Shown here: piece after piece, positions 49,561 through 57,939 of the stretch
How positions within the stretch are numbered: position 1 is the first letter of the stretch
How the letters are laid out: every line of letters begins with the position of its first letter
Source of the DNA: Vibrio inusitatus
Lineage (GTDB): Bacteria > Pseudomonadota > Gammaproteobacteria > Enterobacterales > Vibrionaceae
DNA length: 64,000 bases
NCBI GenBank assembly: GCA_024346935.1
Contig: AP024878.1
Coordinates: 806,001-870,000 of the forward strand
Direction: 5' to 3'
Notes under the pieces: generated by a model
The model's database searches: none
Seen by the model: only the letters and a program-made list of their open reading frames with translations
What the model was told of the DNA's origin: nothing
Position numbers and translations under genes: made by a program

Positions 49561-50338
49561 GGGTATGTCCGTGTTTGTGATTTTGACATGAGGTAGCGTC
49601 TCCGGTCACAGGGTCGCCAGAGAGATCATGATGATGATGGCTGTGATGGTGCTGATAAAGGGCAAGACTCGAATCAGGGGTATCACCAAACATTTGCAGG
49701 TAACTAGGGTGATTTGAGATAGCCGAAGGCGTACCTGAGCAGCAAATATGGTGTTGTAAACAAATGACATTGTCTGTTTTTGCCATCACTAAATGCAAGT
49801 CATGAGAAATCATAAATACTGCGCAACTAAAGCGGTGACGAATGGTATCTATCAGGTTATAAAGGTCAACCTGACCTTGAATGTCGACACCTTGAGCAGG
49901 CTCATCTAGCACCAGTAACTGTGGTCTGATCAAAAGGGCGCGAGACAGCAGTACTCGCTGAGTCTCCCCTCCTGATAGCTTATGGACATCAGCCTTAATA
50001 AGGTGACTGGCACCCACAAGCGAAAGAGCCTCTTGGCGTTCTTGCTGGCTATATTTTCCAGCTAAACGTAAAAAGCGATCAACAGTAAGAGGCAAGGTTT
50101 CATTGAGTTTTAGCTTTTGTGGAACATAGCCAATACGCAGCTTGTTGTGTTTAATAACCTTTCCAGTATCTGTTTTTTGAAGCCCCAGTATCACTTTTAC
50201 TAATGTGGATTTACCTGCGCCATTTGGGCCGACTAAGGTGGTGATTTCTGACTCATTAATCGAAAGGTTGATCTTGTCCAACACCTTTCGTTGTTCGAAC
50301 TGAACAGTCACGTCTATTAGGGTGACGAGTTGCGTCAT
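49553..50338 (-). CDS. znuC: Zinc ABC transporter, ATPase subunit
   Basis: The 261-residue product has Walker [11 protein letters not shown], the signature [16 protein letters not shown] and Walker [13 protein letters not shown]. Its C-terminal tail is His-rich ([16 protein letters not shown]...HKHGHTHD), fitting a zinc-linked role. The ATG at 50338 is chosen to match the family start MTQLVTL; a longer in-frame opening to 50446 is unlikely to be translated, and reaches towards the Zur-like site. Confidence 0.95.
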   Translation of the reverse strand: MTQLVTLIDVTVQFEQRKVLDKINLSINESEITTLVGPNGAGKSTLVKVILGLQKTDTGKVIKHNKLRIGYVPQKLKLNETLPLTVDRFLRLAGKYSQQERQEALSLVGASHLIKADVHKLSGGETQRVLLSRALLIRPQLLVLDEPAQGVDIQGQVDLYNLIDTIRHRFSCAVFMISHDLHLVMAKTDNVICLQHHICCSGTPSAISNHPSYLQMFGDTPDSSLALYQHHHSHHHHDLSGDPVTGDATSCQNHKHGHTHD

Positions 50339-50448
50339 AGCATTAGCCCTGTGCATGGGTGGGATAACAAACTGAGGTTTTCTACCCCTGTTCACCCAAA
50401 GAGTAAAGTAAAATAATAGTGTGCAAACATACTTATCGTTTGCCAATT

Positions 50449-50475
50449 GCGAATGATATAAAGTAACATTTGCGC
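50449..50475. promoter_or_regulatory. Zur-like operator between znuC and znuA
   Basis: GCGAATGATATA and GTAACATTTGCGC form an imperfect dyad that resembles the Zur consensus GAAATGTTATA-TATAACATTTC. It lies in the divergent gap between znuCB and znuA, 33 bp before the znuA start. Confidence 0.65.
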
Positions 50476-50507
50476 AGAAATTTGGCTATTGCAACGGAAC
50501 CGCATTG

Positions 50508-51380
50508 ATGAAACGTTTATTTTTATGCCTGCTCTCATTGAGCTTTGTTACTAGTGCTCAAGCAATTGAGGTGCTAAATAGTATTAAACCAATACACCTT
50601 ATTACCCAAGAAATCACAAAAGGTGCGTCTTCATCGTCAGCACTACTTGGAACCAACATGTCACCTCATGATTACGCATTGCGTCCGTCTGATGTAAAAA
50701 AAGTTCATAATGCCGACCTGGTGATTTGGTTCGGTCATGATCTCGAAAGCTTCATGTCATCATTGGCAGAAGGCCAAGATAATGTATTAACTATCAGTGA
50801 ACTCCCAGATCTAGATCTTCGCCACTATGCTGAGGGTCATCATGATCATGATGGTCATAATCATGGTAATACCGACCCGCATTTTTGGTTAGGTCCAAAG
50901 CAGGCAGGAACTGTCGCAAAAGCGATTGCCAATAAATTGGTCGAGTTGGATCCTGAGAATGCCGCATACTACAAAGATAATCTTGAAGCATTCATGAGCA
51001 ACCTTCAGCTGACAACCAGTGAGATTAATGCGCAACTTGAACCTGTCCGTGATCATGGATTCTTTGTCTTTCATGACGGCTATGCCTACTTTGAAGAGTT
51101 CTTCGACTTAAATCACTTAGGACACTTTACGGTAAGCCCAGAAAGAAAACCGGGTGCGCGAACTCTTATTCAAATTAAAACGCGTTTAGCAGAAGGAGAT
51201 GTATATTGTGTGTTCAGTGAGCCCCAATATACTCCAGCGGTGATTGAAACAGTCACACGAGGCAGCGATGTGAATACGGGTGAACTCGATCCGCTAGCCA
51301 CAGATATTGAAGATGAACCGGGCGCTTATTTTGTTTTCTTGAAGCAATTAGCCGGTCAATTTGAGACGTGTTTGAAATAG
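50508..51380 (+). CDS. znuA: Zinc ABC transporter, periplasmic binding subunit
   Basis: The 290-residue product has a signal peptide (MKRLFLCLLSLSFVTSAQA), zinc ligands in the SPHDYALRPSD, HFWLGP and FHDGYAYF segments, and the His/Asp-rich loop HHDHDGHNHGN (near residue 110) typical of ZnuA. ATG 50508 is chosen over the adjacent TTG 50505. It is divergent from znuCB across the Zur-like dyad. Confidence 0.95.
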   Translation: MKRLFLCLLSLSFVTSAQAIEVLNSIKPIHLITQEITKGASSSSALLGTNMSPHDYALRPSDVKKVHNADLVIWFGHDLESFMSSLAEGQDNVLTISELPDLDLRHYAEGHHDHDGHNHGNTDPHFWLGPKQAGTVAKAIANKLVELDPENAAYYKDNLEAFMSNLQLTTSEINAQLEPVRDHGFFVFHDGYAYFEEFFDLNHLGHFTVSPERKPGARTLIQIKTRLAEGDVYCVFSEPQYTPAVIETVTRGSDVNTGELDPLATDIEDEPGAYFVFLKQLAGQFETCLK

Positions 51381-51475
51381 ATAATATTGAAACTTTCGCG
51401 AAGCGTTCTTTTTCATAGAGCGCTTTTTTTTGATTTAAAACAAGTGATTTTGTAACAAACTGTGTTACAGTTCGT

Positions 51476-51496
51476 GCAAATGATAACGATTGGCAT
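51476..51496. promoter_or_regulatory. Fur-like box before feoA
   Basis: AAATGATAACGATTGGCATT agrees well with the Fur consensus (GATAATGATAATCATTATC; TGATAA-GATT-GCAT core). It stands directly upstream of feoA, where iron repression is expected. Confidence 0.7.
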
Positions 51497-51503
51497 TTAG
51501 ATT

Positions 51504-51731
51504 ATGAAGCTCGCTGAACTCACAATTGGACAAGAAGCCACCATTTCTTCTCTGAAACAATTAGATGGCTCGACTCGCAAGAAACTGATGGTTATGGGAA
51601 TTCTTCCAAATACGCCAGTCACTCTCGTGCGCAAAGCACCTATGGGAGACCCGCTACAGGTCAGAGTTCGAGACGTTAGCGTTGCGATTCGTAAATCTAC
51701 AGCAGAACAAATTTCAGTAGAGGTTGCATAG
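51504..51731 (+). CDS. feoA: FeoA, small SH3-like partner of FeoB
   Basis: The 75-residue product is a typical FeoA (MKLAELTIGQEATISS, LMVMGILPNTPVTLVRKAP). It abuts feoB by one base and stands behind a Fur-like box. It is needed for Fe2+ uptake with FeoB and FeoC at the inner membrane. Confidence 0.96.
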   Translation: MKLAELTIGQEATISSLKQLDGSTRKKLMVMGILPNTPVTLVRKAPMGDPLQVRVRDVSVAIRKSTAEQISVEVA

Positions 51732-54004
51732 TGGACTACTCAATTCTAACCGTTGGTAATCCAAACAGCGGTAAAACGACACTTTTTAATGCCTTTACTG
51801 GTGCAAACCAAAAAGTGGGGAACTGGGCTGGTGTGACCGTTGAGAAAAAAACGGGCCTCTATTCTTTAGCTGGCGAAGAGTTCAGCCTGACTGACCTTCC
51901 TGGTATCTACGCATTAGATAGCGGTAATGACACCAACAGCTTAGATGAGACGATTGCTTCTCGTGCTGTGCTATCGACCCCTGCTGATGTGATCATCAAT
52001 GTTATCGACGCTACGTGTTTAGAGCGAAGCCTATACGTAACGCTGCAGTTACGTGAACTAGGCCGCCCAATGATCGTTATCCTGAATAAAATGGATGCTT
52101 TGGCTCGTATTGGTCAGAAGATCAATATTAAAGGTCTATCTAAAGCGCTTGGTTGTCCTGTTATGGCAGTAACAGCGACGCGTATCAATGAGGTAAACAA
52201 GCTTAAAGCCGATCTGCATAAAATGCTGGCAACAGGCATTGAAGTTGAGCCTCTAGCGCTAGACTACGGCACTGAATTTGAAGAGGTTGTGTCTGATATT
52301 CAAGATCAGTTTGAAAATGACATGGTGAGCAAGCGTGCGCTGGCTATTCGTGCCCTAGAGAATGACCAACTTGTGATGCACACTGTGTCTTCTGAAGTAA
52401 AAGACGCTACAGCACAAGCCCGTCACTCTCTTGATATGGATATTGACCTGCACATTGCCGATGTGAAGTTCACCTTCTTGCATGGCCTGTCAAAATCATT
52501 TAGATCCACTGAAGGCAAGATCACGCGTCGCCTAAGCGAAAAAATTGACGCCGTTGTCTTGAATAAATGGATTGGCGTACCACTGTTCTTTGGCGTGATG
52601 TACCTGATGTTTATGTTTGCCATCAACATCGGTGGTGCGTTCATTGATTTCTTTGATATCGCCTTTGGTGCAGTATTAGTGGATGGAACACATGCTGTGC
52701 TGGATCCTATTTTGCCTGCATGGATGGTAACGCTACTGGCTGATGGTGTCGGTGGTGGTATTCAAACTGTTGCGACTTTCATTCCCGTTATCGCAGGTCT
52801 TTATCTGTTCTTAACACTATTGGAAGGCTCTGGTTACATGTCTCGTGCTGCGTTCGTACTTGATAAAGTGATGCAGAAAGTGGGTCTGCCGGGCAAAGCC
52901 TTTGTTCCATTGGTATTAGGCTTTGGCTGTAACGTACCTGCGATTATGGCAAGTCGTACACTAGACCAAGAGCGTGAGCGTCGCTTAGCCGCTTCTATGG
53001 CTCCGTTTATGTCATGTGGTGCTCGTCTTCCAGTATATGCTCTGTTTGCGGCTGCTTTCTTCCCTAGTGCCGGTCAAAACGTCGTATTTGCGCTGTATGT
53101 GATTGGTATTCTAGCGGCGGTATTCACTGGCTTTATCTTAAAAAACACTATCTATCCAGGTAGCAACGACAGCTTTGTTATGGAAATGACGGATTATGAA
53201 ATCCCTCGTTTGCGTAACGTAATTATCAAAACATGGCAAAAACTGAAGCGCTTTGTATTTGGTGCAGGTAAAACCATCGTTGTAGTAGTGACCATTCTTA
53301 GCTTCCTTAACTCTATCGGTACTGACGGCAGTTTTGGCAACGAAGACAGCGAGAACTCGGTTCTATCTAAAGCCGCACAAGTGATTACTCCAGTGTTTGA
53401 GCCTATGGGTATCGAGCGAGATAACTGGCCAGCAACGGTGGGTATCGTAACGGGGATTTTCGCCAAAGAAGCCGTTGTAGGGACATTGAACAATCTATAC
53501 GCATCACCTTCAGATGAAGAAGCTGAGTTTAACCTGATGGCTAGCCTAGAAGAAGCAGTAATGTCGATTCCTGAAAATCTAAGCGGTCTGAGCTTCAGCG
53601 ATCCGCTAGGTATCGAAGTGGGCGACCTATCCGATACTCAAGCTGTCGCGGATGATCAAGAAGTAGACCAGTCAGTGTTTGCGAACTTGCAGGGTAAGTT
53701 TGCCAACGGTCATGCTGCTTTTGCTTATCTGTTGTTTATCCTGCTGTACACACCATGTGTAGCGGCAATGGGCGCATATGTTCGAGAGTTTGGTAGTCAA
53801 TACGCACGCTTTATTGCGGTGTGGACTATGGGATTGGGTTACTTTGGTGCTGTACTTTACAACCAAGTGATGAATTTCTCGGCACATCCGGCTAAGAGCG
53901 TTATTTGGATTATAGCTGTGATGATTGTGTCGGTTGCAACCTACTTAGGGTTGAAGTATCAAGGCAACAAATTGCAATTCCAAGAACAAGAATCTGCGGT
54001 GTAA
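51731..54004 (+). CDS. feoB: FeoB, ferrous iron transporter
   Basis: The 757-residue product has an N-terminal G domain (GNPNSGKTTLFNAFTG, GNWAGVTVEKK, DLPGIYAL, NKMDA), a helical GDI-like region, and a membrane domain with the two Gate motifs (GLPGKAFVPLVLGFGCNVPA and a second near residue 505). The start is GTG, sharing a base with the feoA stop. It moves Fe2+ into the cytoplasm. Confidence 0.97.
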   Translation: MDYSILTVGNPNSGKTTLFNAFTGANQKVGNWAGVTVEKKTGLYSLAGEEFSLTDLPGIYALDSGNDTNSLDETIASRAVLSTPADVIINVIDATCLERSLYVTLQLRELGRPMIVILNKMDALARIGQKINIKGLSKALGCPVMAVTATRINEVNKLKADLHKMLATGIEVEPLALDYGTEFEEVVSDIQDQFENDMVSKRALAIRALENDQLVMHTVSSEVKDATAQARHSLDMDIDLHIADVKFTFLHGLSKSFRSTEGKITRRLSEKIDAVVLNKWIGVPLFFGVMYLMFMFAINIGGAFIDFFDIAFGAVLVDGTHAVLDPILPAWMVTLLADGVGGGIQTVATFIPVIAGLYLFLTLLEGSGYMSRAAFVLDKVMQKVGLPGKAFVPLVLGFGCNVPAIMASRTLDQERERRLAASMAPFMSCGARLPVYALFAAAFFPSAGQNVVFALYVIGILAAVFTGFILKNTIYPGSNDSFVMEMTDYEIPRLRNVIIKTWQKLKRFVFGAGKTIVVVVTILSFLNSIGTDGSFGNEDSENSVLSKAAQVITPVFEPMGIERDNWPATVGIVTGIFAKEAVVGTLNNLYASPSDEEAEFNLMASLEEAVMSIPENLSGLSFSDPLGIEVGDLSDTQAVADDQEVDQSVFANLQGKFANGHAAFAYLLFILLYTPCVAAMGAYVREFGSQYARFIAVWTMGLGYFGAVLYNQVMNFSAHPAKSVIWIIAVMIVSVATYLGLKYQGNKLQFQEQESAV

Positions 54005-54011
54005 GACAACT

Positions 54012-54233
54012 ATGATACTACAACAACTCAAGTCGTATCTTGAACAGCACGGCACCACTGAGAGAACCGTGCTTGCTAATCATTTCGGTCTGACCGAAGA
54101 CGGTGTAGACGCAATGCTTCAAGTGTGGGTGAATAAAGGTAAAGTTACCCGCATGTTTGACACTATTAAGGGTCAAGAAAAGGGTGTGCGCTATACCATT
54201 AATCAAGGTATTAGCTTAAACGTTCAGATGTAA
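54012..54233 (+). CDS. feoC: FeoC, winged-helix partner of FeoB
   Basis: The 73-residue product is a winged helix (MILQQLKSYLEQHGTTERTV, FGLTEDGVDAMLQVWVNKGKV). It has no cysteine at all, so it cannot carry the [Fe-S] cluster of enterobacterial FeoC, as I recall for Vibrio FeoC. It lies 8 bp after feoB. A strong terminator follows. Confidence 0.93.
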   Translation: MILQQLKSYLEQHGTTERTVLANHFGLTEDGVDAMLQVWVNKGKVTRMFDTIKGQEKGVRYTINQGISLNVQM

Positions 54234-54254
54234 GCGAATTTAAGTTTTCCAATC

Positions 54255-54295
54255 GGCTAGGTGTAAACTGCTTGCAGTTGCCTAGCTTTTTTTTG
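54255..54295 (+). terminator. Terminator after feoC
   Basis: GCTAGG and CCTAGC with a nested AACTG/CAGTT stem form a hairpin followed by eight T. Confidence 0.85.
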
Positions 54296-54301
54296 CTTTT
54301 T

Positions 54302-54340
54302 TCTCGCTCTTCTCACGATTGACTTACTGTGATTGGTATA
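54302..54340. mobile_element. MITE-like end fragment
   Basis: CTTACTGTGATTGGTATA reproduces the right end of the element at 36005-36166, together with a related upstream stretch. It lies between feoC and the EamA transporter gene. Confidence 0.55.
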
Positions 54341-54391
54341 AGCCTTTAAGTCTACACTTCTTGGAAATCTATATTTTCTACACCGGTATCT

Positions 54392-55321
54392 TTACGCAGC
54401 TGCTGGTTCAGAGGGTAGCACCTGTTTGGGCTCACGACTCATCATAAGTGCCCCGCCGACTAGTAATACAGCACCTGCTATTTGCTGTGAAGTTAATGTA
54501 GCATCAAATGCTACCCAGTTGATGACGACAGCTGAAACAGGAAAGAATAATTCGGCAATAGTGCCGTATCGGGCAGGAACTCTTTCAAGCCCTTTATAAT
54601 ATATGAACATTCCCAATAGACCTGACAGCAATACCATGTAAAACAGGTTATCAAAACTGCCTTCAGATAGAGTGAAGTGTTCACCATAGCAGAGCATTAC
54701 AATGGTGAGCGTAACTAGGGCAAGGCTAAAACGACCAGACATTATCTGCATGGTGTTATAACCCATCAAAGTAAGCTTGCGCCCATACACAGTTGAAGCT
54801 CCCCAAGCTAATACGGCCAGTAATGCTGAGCCATATCCCAGCAAGATAGCAATCAGCTTAGGGTCATAGTGCCAAACAGAGCCTTCTGACAATAGTTCTA
54901 CAATATCCGGTGCGATCATCACGATGCTGCCGATAAGGCTAACGCTTGCCCATAGTACAAAGTGTTTCTGAAGCTTCTCTTTTAGCAAGAGAACCGATAG
55001 CGATATAGCCACGATAGGCTGAAGCTTTTGAAGCAAGATCACTATGGTCGGATTCATTAGGGTGAAGGCCTTGGTAAAGGCGAGCGTGCCAATGGCTGAA
55101 CCAAGTACACCAATCAAGATGAAGGACAGTAGCGAACCCTTGATGTAGGCGAAGCGCCATCTAGGTACCGCAACTTGTAATAGAGCAATCATCACCACTA
55201 ATACTATATGTTCAAAGAACACGATTTGTAGGGTGCTGTTAGTCTCCAAAAGAGGATAACGAAATAGGGTATCAGCAGCCCATAAACCAGCTGCGATCAT
55301 TATAAAAACTATACCTGCCAC
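54392..55321 (-). CDS. EamA/DMT-family transporter under an FMN riboswitch, candidate flavin importer
   Basis: The 309-residue product has ten hydrophobic segments in two repeats of five (first repeat ending FILIGVLGSAIGTLAF, second with YGSALLAVLAWGASTVYG), the EamA layout. The start is chosen as GTG 55321 because GGAG stands 6 nt before it; a GTG at 55339 has no such site. An FMN riboswitch lies about 190 bp upstream on the same strand, so its cargo is probably riboflavin or a flavin. RibN and ImpX are EamA-type flavin transporters, but I cannot say which group this is. Confidence 0.78.
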   Translation of the reverse strand: MAGIVFIMIAAGLWAADTLFRYPLLETNSTLQIVFFEHIVLVVMIALLQVAVPRWRFAYIKGSLLSFILIGVLGSAIGTLAFTKAFTLMNPTIVILLQKLQPIVAISLSVLLLKEKLQKHFVLWASVSLIGSIVMIAPDIVELLSEGSVWHYDPKLIAILLGYGSALLAVLAWGASTVYGRKLTLMGYNTMQIMSGRFSLALVTLTIVMLCYGEHFTLSEGSFDNLFYMVLLSGLLGMFIYYKGLERVPARYGTIAELFFPVSAVVINWVAFDATLTSQQIAGAVLLVGGALMMSREPKQVLPSEPAAA

Positions 55322-55394
55322 GAGGATCTCCAAATTCACATCAGTAACGATAAGCTAGCTGATTAGATTGCTATATACGTGAACAGAGCTAAGA

Positions 55395-55460
55395 GGTTAG
55401 GCAATATGTTTCGCAAACCACAACAGATGGAACTTGGGAGTGGTTTTACGAAAACGAAAT
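55395..55460 (-). promoter_or_regulatory. Long hairpin after the FMN aptamer (possible expression platform)
   Basis: On the minus strand, TTTCG-AAACCAC pairs with GTGGTTTGCGAAA across about 30 bases, between aptamer and transporter. There is no T-run after it. It may belong to the expression platform that couples FMN binding to the transporter gene. Confidence 0.4.
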
Positions 55461-55510
55461 CTACACCAATACGAGTGCTCGTTTGGTGTTTGATACGCTA
55501 TCAATTGTGT

Positions 55511-55650
55511 CACTTCTTTCATCCGGACTGTAACCGTCGGCTCTGGATTCACACCAGATCTGCTGTCCCTTCACTTGGTGAAGGCGCTCGTGGGCTCAAG
55601 CTAAGCTTTTACCACCGGTGGGGAATTTCGCCCCGCCCTGAAGTCCGTTT
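55511..55650 (-). ncRNA. FMN riboswitch (RFN element)
   Basis: On the minus strand the element reads TTCAGGGCGGGGCGAAATT, then CCCCACCGGTGGTAA, GAGCCCACGAGCG, a variable stem-loop (CCTTCACC/AGTGAAGG), CAGCAGATCTGGTG, CCAGAGCCGACGGTTACAG and TCCGGATGAAAG. These are the conserved blocks of the FMN aptamer in order, with complementary P1 ends (CTTCA...GAAAG region). It would sense FMN in the leader of the EamA transporter transcript. The plus-strand open frame over it is not a gene. Confidence 0.93.
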
Positions 55651-55787
55651 AAGGTAGCAAACTTTAGGCGGAGGGCAAAAGTTTTTTTGCAGCGGTAAGT
55701 TTTCATCCATCAGCCTGACTATCATTCATAACCAGCACTAGACGCATCATTGTAGAGGTCTCATATTCGCAGTCTCTGGGTTTTGAA

Positions 55788-55816
55788 GATCCCCGATAAG
55801 AGCACTCGGGGATGAC
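55788..55816. repeat. Palindromic element, half copy
   Basis: ATCCCCGA and TCGGGGAT pair around TAAGAGCAC. It corresponds to one arm of the elements at 17559-17629 and 48643-48724. Confidence 0.7.
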
Positions 55817-55876
55817 AAGTACTTATTAGCCACAAGCCTTATTGTGGGCATTCATACACAACCAACACCAAACAAG

Positions 55877-55910
55877 TCATTGCCGAGGTCTTTTATCGGC
55901 AATCTCTGGG
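55877..55910. repeat. Palindromic element, variant half copy
   Basis: TTGCCGA and TCGGCAA pair around GGTCTTTTA. The frame GTCA-...-TCTCTGGG is shared with 55747-55780. Confidence 0.55.
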
Positions 55911-55917
55911 TAACAAG

Positions 55918-56022
55918 GCAGAATTACTTGAGAAGTTTTTATCCTACAATCAAAAGTTCTAACATCGTTATCGAGTGTTTTAGCAAGAGAGGGTGAGCAG
56001 TTATTTACTACGATTGGTATTA
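55918..56022. mobile_element. MITE-like element, truncated inverted copy
   Basis: The sequence is the reverse complement of the left two thirds of the element at 36005-36166 with scattered differences (for example CTACAATCAAAAGTTCTAAC) and ends TACTACGATTGGTATT. About 55 bp of the other end are missing. Confidence 0.72.
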
Positions 56023-56033
56023 AATAGCAGGCA

Positions 56034-56066
56034 AAAAAAGAGACCTAAAGGGTCTCTTTTAATTTT
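56034..56066 (-). terminator. Terminator after the NSS symporter
   Basis: AAAGAGACC and GGTCTCTTT form a 9-bp stem with a T-run on the minus strand. Confidence 0.85.
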
Positions 56067-56106
56067 TATCTGATAGCTAACAGCTTCAAGCAGTTAGCTA
56101 TTTTCA

Positions 56107-57537
56107 TTAAAGTTTCTTAGAAACTACAGCCGTTAGGCCAATGATAGCGATTGCAAGAATCATGATTGGACCTTTACCGCTTTCAAAGCCGCTTAGGATG
56201 CCCGCACATGCCACTACAGCAACAGCCACAGGGATGATGTACTTAACTAGGTTGTACCATAGACCGAATAGTGGGAAAGATACTTTACCGTCGTTAGTAA
56301 TTTCTTTCTCAAGGTCAACGCGGTTTAGACGCCAGCCCGCAAAAATACAGATGAACATACCACCAACCGCTAGGAATACTTTGTCGGTCAGTAGGTCGAA
56401 GATGTCGAATACGCCAGTATCGAACAGTTTAGGACCTATGCCACCTAATGATAGAGAAGCAAACACGCACATAACAGCCATTACTGCACTTGCAGAAAGA
56501 ACCGCTTTAACACGAGTCATGCCTTTTTCGTCGATTAGATAAGACACGACTACTTCTAGTAGAGATACAGAAGAAGTCAGTGCTGCAACCGTTAGACCAA
56601 CGAAGAACATTAGTGCAAACAGAAGACCTGCGTGACCCATTTCAGCGAACAGCTGAGGAACAACAACGAACACTAGACCTGGACCTGCTGCAGGTTCCAT
56701 GTTGAATGCGAACATTGCTGGGAACATAGCGATACCTGCTAGGAGAGCTACCGCAGTATCCATACCTACAACCATACCTGTAGTTTGAACTAGGTTCTCT
56801 TTCTTCTTCAGGTAGCTACCATAAGTGATCATACAACCCATACCAAGAGATAGAGAGAAGAACGCTTGGCCTAGTGCTGCTAGAACTGTGTGGCTATTTA
56901 CTTGAGTAAAGTCAGGTTTGAATAGGAACTCAAGACCTGCGCCAGCGCCAGGTAGAGTAAGACCCTTGACCGCAACTACGATTAGGATGAGGAATAGCAA
57001 AGGCATCAAGACCTTGCCTGCTTTCTCTATACCACCAGAGATACCTTTACTCACAATAATAATGTTAAGTACTAGGTATGCGCCCATCCACATTAGTGGC
57101 TGGATCGGGTTAGAGATGAAGCCACCAAAGCTATCACCGATTGCTTCAGGGGTGTCAAGTAGGCCAGTAGCCACTTTAGGAATATACGCTAGAGCCCAAC
57201 CACCCACTACAGGGTAGAAACCCATGATCAATAGACCACTTAACACACCAATTACGCCAACAAAGCTCCAACGCTTATCTGTTGATTTGAATGAGCCTAC
57301 AGCAGAGCGGCTAGTATGACGGCCGATTGCAAACTCAGTCAGCATTACGCTGAAACCGATAACGATTACGAATGCTAGGTAGATAAGTACGAATGCACCA
57401 CCACCGTTCTCACCCGCGGTGTACGGGAATTTCCAAATATTACCAAGGCCAACAGCTGAACCCGCTGCTGCCATTACAAATCCAAGTCTTGAACCCCAGT
57501 TATCACGAGGTGCTGCTGATGCATTTCCAGTCGCCAC
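56107..57537 (-). CDS. Sodium-dependent transporter of the neurotransmitter:sodium symporter (NSS) family
   Basis: The 476-residue product has eleven to twelve membrane helices and the NSS signature of helix 1 (GSAVGLGNIWKFPYTAGENG), with the unwound Na+/substrate-binding region. Bacterial members (LeuT, TnaT, MhsT) import amino acids with Na+; the substrate here is not evident. It stands alone with a terminator behind it. Confidence 0.9.
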   Translation of the reverse strand: MATGNASAAPRDNWGSRLGFVMAAAGSAVGLGNIWKFPYTAGENGGGAFVLIYLAFVIVIGFSVMLTEFAIGRHTSRSAVGSFKSTDKRWSFVGVIGVLSGLLIMGFYPVVGGWALAYIPKVATGLLDTPEAIGDSFGGFISNPIQPLMWMGAYLVLNIIIVSKGISGGIEKAGKVLMPLLFLILIVVAVKGLTLPGAGAGLEFLFKPDFTQVNSHTVLAALGQAFFSLSLGMGCMITYGSYLKKKENLVQTTGMVVGMDTAVALLAGIAMFPAMFAFNMEPAAGPGLVFVVVPQLFAEMGHAGLLFALMFFVGLTVAALTSSVSLLEVVVSYLIDEKGMTRVKAVLSASAVMAVMCVFASLSLGGIGPKLFDTGVFDIFDLLTDKVFLAVGGMFICIFAGWRLNRVDLEKEITNDGKVSFPLFGLWYNLVKYIIPVAVAVVACAGILSGFESGKGPIMILAIAIIGLTAVVSKKL

Positions 57538-57939
57538 AATTACTCCAAATTTAATGTTGTGTTTTTACTACTCGGCGCCTTAAAAAGAGAGGTGTAAATA
57601 AATACTTACACCAGATAAGTTTTGAGTGACGCTCTAAGAGTGGCAAGTTAACCAGTTTGTGAATAAAGTTGAAACCCTTATGAGTGCATTTATCGGGCAT
57701 TGGTCGCATAATTGCAGTCAATCGCTAGTTTATTGCACAATTATAAGATGTTCGTCCCTGAAAACACTCTGTTGCAAAATATTTTCATTTGAGTTGTTCA
57801 AGGAACTTTACGTGTTTTAGCGTCACTTTTTGTCTTTAGTTCTCTTATTCTTGAGAAACCCTGCAACATATAAACTCCAATCATCAGATTAATTAAATAT
57901 TAAGTTTTCTTGCATTTATATTCGATTTGTTCGTATGTA
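57538..57939. other. Intergenic region, no gene seen
   Basis: These 402 bp carry the symporter's promoter side and the end of the LysR gene. I see no ribosome site with an open frame. A degenerate half of the palindromic element (GAGTGCATTTATCGGGCAT) lies at 57682-57700. Confidence 0.6.

Larger units (their letters stand above)
55651..56033. other. Repeat-filled intergenic region
   Basis: This stretch upstream of the riboswitch has no gene. It holds half copies of the palindromic element (55788-55816, 55877-55910, a weak one at 55747-55780) and a truncated MITE-like element (55918-56022). The promoter for the riboswitch transcript should lie near 55660-55740. Confidence 0.65.

Noticed and set aside
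55379..55657. 92-codon plus-strand ORF
   Set aside because: It lies on the reverse of the FMN aptamer, whose conserved blocks explain the sequence.
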